From positions 1,674,001 through 1,738,000 of the forward strand of contig NZ_CP071848.1 of assembly GCF_023716565.1 (NCBI RefSeq): a stretch of DNA of 64,000 bases. Direction: 5' to 3'. This document shows, one piece after another, positions 62,881 through 64,000 of the stretch (position 1 is the first letter of the stretch; every line of letters starts with the position of its first letter). This DNA is from Vibrio sp. SCSIO 43136 (GTDB lineage Bacteria > Pseudomonadota > Gammaproteobacteria > Enterobacterales > Vibrionaceae). The translations under genes and the position numbers were made by a program. The notes under the pieces were generated by a model. That model ran no database searches. It was not told the origin of the DNA and saw only the letters and a program-made list of their open reading frames with translations.

Positions 62881-63001
62881 ACATAACGCCTGCTTAAGCG
62901 GCTGCCAATGCACAACACTCAAACAGACCACCGTAATCACTAAACCCAATTTGAACCAAAAATGCCATAGGTTGGCAGTCCACTTGAAGCATTTGTTATG
63001 T
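62881..63001 (-). repeat. attC 25
   Basis: Subtype a-prime; cores ACATAAC and GTTATGT. Confidence 0.92.
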
Positions 63002-63365
63002 TGCGAGACAGTGCGATGAACCTAAAGGCTTGGTGACAAGGTGTTGATTTGGAATACATTACTAGACCCGGCCACTGAAGTAAAAAGGACAGCTACCCAA
63101 GTTGAACTAGATCGATAAACGAACTTGGCAATGAAGCGACATTTGACGATGTGCCCGTACTAGCTGCGCTCACATGACAAAGGATACTTTCACCAAAGCT
63201 GACCACAGCAAGCTCGGTAATTTGAGTTTGCAGATGGACATGCCACTACAAAGAAACAGCGTGCTTGAATACATAGAATCATGATAACTGAAAGGTGAAA
63301 AGCGCTGGCGCAGAACCCAGTACCATTTCGCCGAACCAAGCTATAAAACATGAACTAAAACAGCC
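63002..63365 (-). repeat. Gene-poor repeat cassette, type B copy 3
   Basis: 364 bp; close relative of type B copy 1, without its poly-C run. Confidence 0.8.
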
Positions 63366-63473
63366 ACATAACGCTGAGTTAAGTTGCGCACCAACTCCCA
63401 ACTAACAAAGTACACTTAACTTCAAACCAAAAATGCCGTAGGTCCGTGCGTCAGCTTGAACGACTTGTTAGTT
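63366..63473 (-). repeat. attC 26
   Basis: Subtype e; one base differs from attC 14 (AAAGTACAC for AAAGCACAC). Confidence 0.9.
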
Positions 63474-63892
63474 TGCCAGCCCACCCAAAGCTACTGGCCC
63501 GATGCCAAGGTGCTGATTTAAAATACAATACTTAAACCGTGCGCTGACGTAAACGGACAGCTGACCAACTAGAACACACCGCACAAACGCACTTGGCAAT
63601 GAAGCGACAATCGCAGAATTCTGCGGCCAAACACTGTGACAAAATGACAAAGGATACTTTCACTGCTGCCAACAACAGCCCCAATAAAACTCCTCTTTTA
63701 CGACACTGTTCCAGAAAAAAAGAAGCAGCGCCTGCGAACACCAAAACTGGGAAAGTCGCAGTAAACAGTAAACGAACCAAAATCACCTAAATCAAAGTGC
63801 CACCGGAAAGAACGTGGCTTGGTGAGAACGAACAGGTGAACACTAAGAACACTGAACTAAGCTCTTATTTGGATTGGCTTTTTCCAACCGCA
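63474..63892 (-). repeat. Gene-poor repeat cassette, type A copy 11
   Basis: Identical by eye to copy 6 at 56202, 7272 bp away. Confidence 0.87.
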
Positions 63893-64000
63893 AACTAACG
63901 CCCAATTAAGGGGTGAACAACGCCCCACCCAAACCTAAAGCATTGTGCCATAAACACTAAATTGGAAGTAGAAGCAAAAATGCCGAGCGTTGAGAATCCC
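63893..64000 (-). repeat. attC 27, cut by window edge
   Basis: Left core AACTAAC then GCCCAATTAAGGGGTG; right arm GAGCGTTGAGAATCCC reaches the edge. Related to subtype d. Confidence 0.8.

Larger units (their letters stand above)
44715..64000 (-). mobile_element. Chromosomal integron (superintegron) cassette array, distal part
   Basis: At least 27 attC sites of 108-124 bp alternate with cassettes of about 0.3-0.9 kb. Each site begins on the plus strand with a YAAC core and ends with GTTRRRY, i.e. attC reads on the minus strand, as do most cassette genes. The integrase and attI are therefore expected right of the window. No integrase lies inside the window. The array also contains two insertion sequences. 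Confidence 0.95.

Noticed and set aside
44715..64000. Regular repeats that could be mistaken for a CRISPR array
   Set aside because: Repeat units are 108-124 bp with integron cores and variable cassettes between, not 25-40 bp repeats with short spacers; no cas genes seen.
1..64000. tRNA, rRNA or a replication origin
   Set aside because: No cloverleaf, rRNA segment, DnaA-box cluster or iteron array was noticed on reading.
44715..64000. Integron integrase gene inside the window
   Set aside because: No tyrosine recombinase ORF is present; attC orientation places it beyond the right edge.

Overview
The window looks like a Vibrio chromosome. The right third is a large sedentary chromosomal integron (superintegron) whose attC sites have the length and layout of Vibrio repeats. 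The left part carries vibrio-typical genes: a polyhydroxyalkanoate (PHA) operon, an RND pump with two adaptors, FadL, a VF530-type protein and Rof. Species and replicon cannot be fixed from the sequence alone.

Layout. 1-3.6 kb: phaB-phaA-phasin-phaC operon (minus strand), with phaC cut by the left edge. 4.0-9.2 kb: RND efflux operon with two lipoprotein adaptors, facing a divergent TetR regulator (9.37-10.13 kb). 10.15-20.5 kb: a long minus-strand run of small single-domain genes (GNAT acetyltransferases, LysE-type exporters, tautomerase, methyltransferase, glyoxalase-fold and GFA proteins), ending with an ABC-F ATPase that has a leader peptide and two mutually exclusive leader pairings. 20.7-44.5 kb: MscS channel, CaCA exchanger, PHB-depolymerase-like esterase, YeeE/YedE pair, YjdM, dehydrogenases, FadL, cupin, a YopH-like tyrosine phosphatase and Rof, mixed with more cassette-like small genes.

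44.7-64 kb: the integron array. I count 27 attC sites (one truncated by deletion, one cut by the window edge) plus a decayed site at the left end. The attC orientation and most cassette genes read on the minus strand. The integrase and attI should therefore lie beyond the right edge, and 44.7 kb is the old, distal end. Cassettes include three type II toxin-antitoxin modules, an SMI1/KNR4-like protein, a NIPSNAP protein, a HEPN-like protein, GNATs, a GFA protein and a two-gene plus-strand unit with its own promoter and terminator. Fourteen cassettes belong to one repeated family of about 365-435 bp with no consistent gene. Two insertion sequences sit in the array: an IS110/IS1111-type element at a cassette junction and an IS3-type element in a GNAT cassette. 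A second copy of that GNAT cassette is broken by a different IS3 remnant.

How it fits together: PHA synthesis (phaBAPC), a putative PHB-type esterase and FadL suggest carbon storage and lipid uptake. The array stores small adaptive or defence genes, kept in place by toxin-antitoxin cassettes. The most distinctive items are the ABC-F leader switch, the YopH-like phosphatase without a visible secretion system, the repeated gene-poor cassette family, and the inverted-repeat-bounded RNA candidate in the IS110-type element.
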